Positions 5,305 through 7,502 of a DNA stretch of 7,502 bases are shown piece by piece. This DNA is from JANWHF01 sp036276235 (lineage in GTDB: Bacteria; Planctomycetota; Phycisphaerae; Tepidisphaerales; Tepidisphaeraceae), in NCBI GenBank assembly GCA_036276235.1, contig DATBDZ010000133.1, positions 1 through 7,502 on the forward strand. The letters are read 5' to 3'. Every line of letters starts with the position of its first letter. The stretch's first letter is position 1. The notes beneath the pieces were generated by a model that was given only the letters and a program-made list of their open reading frames with translations, did not search any database and was not told the origin of the DNA. Both the position numbers and the translations under genes were made by a program.

Positions 5305-7168
5305 AAAGCATCTCGTCGCAGACCAGGAGCATTTGGGCATATTGCTCCCAGCGGGTTAGGTCGGCGTTCGTCGGCCGCGAAAGAAAATCCAGCGCCAGCT
5401 CGATTTCCGTCGGCTGCGCGGCGCGGGAAAAGAGCAGGTGATACGCACGATTGATCCGCGCGGCATCCGTTTCGTACGGATCAGCGGTGAAGCGGGCCGC
5501 CAGCGCCTTGGCCCGCTTGATCATGAACGGGCTGTTGAGCATGAACAGCTTCTGGATCGGCGTGATCGTCACGGCGCGCTTCTCGGCGTGAACGTTGGCG
5601 TCCGGATAATCAAACTGCATGAGGAAATCGTTGAGCTTCAGCCGACTGACGCGAGTATAGACGGTTCGGCGAAGATTGGCCGGGTCATCCAGCTCCAGCG
5701 ACTTTCCGCCGGCCGGGTCGAGTTCATTGGAAACAGTCAGCACGGCATCGCGAATCTGCTCGACGGCCAGCCGCCGGCGATTCATCCGCCAAAGCTGCTC
5801 GTTGTCCGGATCGGTCGCGGCATTTGCCGGATTGTCGCGCGAGGTTTGGCGATACGTCGACGACAGCGCGATCTCACGGATCAGCCCCTTGATCGACCAG
5901 CCGTTGTTCATGAAGCGAACCGCCAGATCATCGAGCAATTCCGGATGCGTCGGCGGAATCCCCGAATGCCCAAAGTTGCTGGGCGTGGCGACCAGCGGGC
6001 GGCCGAACATCAGGCCCCAGACGCGATTGACGATGACGCGCGCCGCCAGCGGATTGGAGCGGCTGGCGATTGCCGCCGCCAACTCGCGCCGCCCGCTGCC
6101 ATCCTGAAACGGCGCCGGCTCATCGTCGCAAAGGATTCGCAGAAACCGTCGCGGCACCACCGGCCCCTTCCGATCGACATCGCCGCGGATGAAGACATTC
6201 AAATCGGTGGCGGCGCCGTCCTCGACGATGTGCATCATGTCGGCGGGAATCTTCGCCTTGGCGTCTTTCAGATCGACAAGCTTCCCGTCCGCAGTTTTGT
6301 TGACCATCTTCGTGCTGGCGAAAACCCCCGCCAGCCCGTAGTAGTCGGCCTGCGTGATCGGATCGAATTTATGATCGTGGCAGCGGGCGCAGGCGACCGT
6401 CAGCCCAAGAAACGTGCGGCAAACCGTATCAACCCGGTCCTCCCATTCATCCGCCTGCACGTCGAGTCTATTGCGATTGTAGTATTTAGGACCAAGCCCG
6501 ATGAAGCCCAGCGCGGCAAGATTTTCCGCCCCTCCGTCCACCTTATCAGCGGCAAGCTGCGCCGTGATGAATTTGTCGTAAGGCAGATCGCGATTGAACG
6601 CGTCGATCACCCACTGGCGATATTGAAACGCGTTGGCATAAAAAAATTGCGTGTCGCTTCCCACCTGATGCGCCTGATCCTCCGCGTATCGAGCCAGGGG
6701 AAGCCACATGCTCGCCATCCGCTGGCCAAAAGCGGGCGAAGCCAGCAGCCGCTCGACGAGGTTCTCGTAAGCATTGGCACTGGCATCGACCGCAAACGCC
6801 TCGACGTCCTGCGGCGACGGAGGAAGGCCGGTCAGATCGAATGTCAGCCGCCGGATAAGCGTGATTTTATCGGCTTCGGCAGAATGAGTAAGTCCCCGCT
6901 CTTCAAGCCGCGCCAGAACGAATCGATCGATCGGCTGCCGCGGCCAGGCGGACTCCTTGACCTCCGGCGGATTCTGCAAAACCGGTTGACGAAACGACCA
7001 GAACTGGCGGGCCTTGGCCCAGTCGATGGATTCGGGCGCTATAGGTTGCGTCGCGGGCTCTTCACCCTGGGCGCGCGACGCACACAGGAATACGCTGAGC
7101 AGCGCGAGGATGAGGTATGCGCGCTGAAGATGATGGACGGGACGAGTTGGATCCGTGACTGCGGGCAT
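5294..7168 (-). CDS. DUF1549/DUF1553 (PSCyt2/PSD1) exported protein, short form with one CxxCH motif
   Basis: Protein of 624 residues. Residues 14-34 are a Sec-type signal (LQRAYLILALLSVFLCA core), so it is exported. DUF1549 (PF07583, also PSCyt2) spans about 55-285, with HWSF-like FWSFRQP (56-62), PIDRFVLARLEERGL (79-93), RRLTFDLTGLPPSP (106-119) and the hallmark CARCHDHKFDPI (260-271). CxxCH at 260-264 is a c-type haem attachment motif by pattern. DUF1553 (PF07587, PSD1) covers about 355-610, with NPLAARVIVNRVWGLMFGRPLV (starting at 372), FGHSGIPPTHPELLDDLA (399-416), IALSSTYRQTS (433-443), MNRRRLAVEQIRDAVL (462-477) and the C-terminal MLLVCDEMLYVD. Many homologues start with a planctomycete cytochrome C domain (PSCyt1); it is absent here and there is no room for it upstream. 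Biochemical role is unknown; the CxxCH suggests electron transfer. The ATG at 7168 is the only start before the signal peptide; no clear Shine-Dalgarno is seen. Confidence 0.95.
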   Translation of the reverse strand: MPAVTDPTRPVHHLQRAYLILALLSVFLCASRAQGEEPATQPIAPESIDWAKARQFWSFRQPVLQNPPEVKESAWPRQPIDRFVLARLEERGLTHSAEADKITLIRRLTFDLTGLPPSPQDVEAFAVDASANAYENLVERLLASPAFGQRMASMWLPLARYAEDQAHQVGSDTQFFYANAFQYRQWVIDAFNRDLPYDKFITAQLAADKVDGGAENLAALGFIGLGPKYYNRNRLDVQADEWEDRVDTVCRTFLGLTVACARCHDHKFDPITQADYYGLAGVFASTKMVNKTADGKLVDLKDAKAKIPADMMHIVEDGAATDLNVFIRGDVDRKGPVVPRRFLRILCDDEPAPFQDGSGRRELAAAIASRSNPLAARVIVNRVWGLMFGRPLVATPSNFGHSGIPPTHPELLDDLAVRFMNNGWSIKGLIREIALSSTYRQTSRDNPANAATDPDNEQLWRMNRRRLAVEQIRDAVLTVSNELDPAGGKSLELDDPANLRRTVYTRVSRLKLNDFLMQFDYPDANVHAEKRAVTITPIQKLFMLNSPFMIKRAKALAARFTADPYETDAARINRAYHLLFSRAAQPTEIELALDFLSRPTNADLTRWEQYAQMLLVCDEMLYVD

Positions 7169-7321
7169 ATGCGGCAGCGAAATGTGATCGCCAGTATAGC
7201 GTCTGCTTGGACTACCGGCGGTTTATATGTGGTGTTGATGAGTCGTGCCTCCGGTACTTCGGGGGAACGTCAGGGTGTGGGCTTGTGGAATTTCTTTGGC
7301 ACATCCACGAACCGCGAAAAC

Positions 7322-7376
7322 GGCGGGCAGTGCCCGCCCTACGATCAGGCGGCGCGTAGGGCGGGCACTGCCCGCC
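7322..7376. repeat. Family III inverted pair with GTAG heads facing inward
   Basis: Two perfect 21-bp inverted copies across a 13-base spacer (7343-7355). Left (7322-7342): GGCGGG, CAGTG, CCCGCC, then CTAC. Right (7356-7376): GTAG start, GGCGGG, CACTG, CCCGCC. Each arm is nearly palindromic by itself (6-bp hairpin with a 5-base loop, or 8 bp about one central base). Unlike families I and II, the GTAG heads point toward each other. The right arm is also followed by CCAC (7377-7380), so it could be read with a GTGG head on the other strand. It lies upstream of the DUF operon and abuts family IV copy 3. Confidence 0.85.
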
Positions 7377-7383
7377 CCACTCT

Positions 7384-7502
7384 CCCTCTCCCCTGTACTG
7401 GGGGAGCGGGCTGGGGTGAGGGGCAGAACCGCTTGATTTGCGAACCGCGCCATAACGCGACACGCTGTCCCCTCACCCTGCCCTCTCCCCTGAGTACAGG
7501 GG
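7384..7502 (+). repeat. Family IV long inverted repeat, copy 3 (right end cut by window)
   Basis: Left hairpin CCCTCTCCCCTG (7384-7395), loop TACT, then a diverged right strand GGGGGAGCGGG (7400-7410). The inner arm GTCCCCTCACCCTG (7467-7480) leads into the right terminal hairpin, cut after CAGGGG (7497-7502). The centre has a hairpin of CGCG (7446-7449) with CGCG (7456-7459). It has the same orientation as copies 1 and 2. Confidence 0.9.

Larger units (their letters stand above)
7169..7502. other. Upstream region of the DUF operon (no gene)
   Basis: This 334-base stretch encodes no convincing protein. Nearest the operon (7169-7200), the minus strand has TATACT (7198-7193), 24 bases before the ATG, which could be a -10 box, but no matching -35 hexamer is seen; I treat it as a weak hint only. 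7240-7295 contains CCTCCG (7246-7251), able to pair with CGGGGG just downstream, in sequence that reads like another dispersed repeat, although only one copy is present. The rest is the family III pair (7322-7376) and family IV copy 3 (7384-7502). Confidence 0.6.

Noticed and set aside
4123..5454. Plus-strand open frames at 4123-4614 and 4774-5454 antisense to the DUF1501 gene
   Set aside because: No recognisable motifs or start signals, and both lie opposite the strongly supported DUF1501 coding sequence.
7193..7198. TATACT upstream of the DUF operon as a defined promoter
   Set aside because: No -35 element at the right distance, and such hexamers occur by chance; mentioned only as a hint in the upstream region.

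Overview
The window looks like a high-GC chromosomal fragment from a planctomycete (Planctomycetota; class Phycisphaerae is possible, but I cannot fix it from sequence alone). The strongest evidence is the adjacent DUF1549/DUF1553 and DUF1501 gene pair, an arrangement expanded in Planctomycetota and also seen in Verrucomicrobiota. A small membrane protein ending in a CxxCGYDLR...RCPECG zinc ribbon, a C-terminus common in planctomycete proteins, agrees with this. No phage, CRISPR, toxin, defence or tRNA/rRNA gene is visible.

Layout: 1-112 is a truncated copy of a long inverted repeat (family IV). 213-1805 (minus) encodes a secreted right-handed beta-helix protein. 1862-1954 is an inverted pair of hairpins with GTGG heads (family I). 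2004-2867 (minus) encodes a secreted alpha/beta-hydrolase esterase with a strong Shine-Dalgarno. 2976-3101 is a complete family IV copy lying inside the 5' part of a plus-strand reading frame (2927-3652) for the small membrane/zinc-ribbon protein. 3649-3866 holds five hairpin units with GTAG heads (family II), filling the convergent gap. 3889-5304 (DUF1501) and 5294-7168 (DUF1549/DUF1553) form a minus-strand operon with an 11-base overlap. 7322-7376 is a third GTAG-headed inverted pair (family III), and 7384-7502 is another family IV copy cut by the window end.

The recognised proteins are nearly all predicted to leave the cytoplasm. The beta-helix protein and the CE1-like esterase suggest work on polysaccharides or their ester substituents. 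The DUF1549/DUF1553 protein (one CxxCH haem-type motif, Sec-type signal) and the DUF1501 protein (twin-arginine signal, alkaline-phosphatase/sulfatase-like motifs) are a conserved pair of unknown biochemistry, translationally coupled here. Linking the two gene groups functionally is inference.

The most unusual content is between the genes. Four hairpin-repeat families crowd the intergenic spaces. Three of them have the layout of REP/REPIN elements (a GTAG or GTGG head followed by a short hairpin, mostly in inverted pairs), with paired base changes that keep each hairpin intact. One repeat supplies the stop codon of the small membrane protein and another is fused in frame to its N-terminus. 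Both window ends lie inside family IV, which suggests an assembled contig that stopped at this dispersed repeat.
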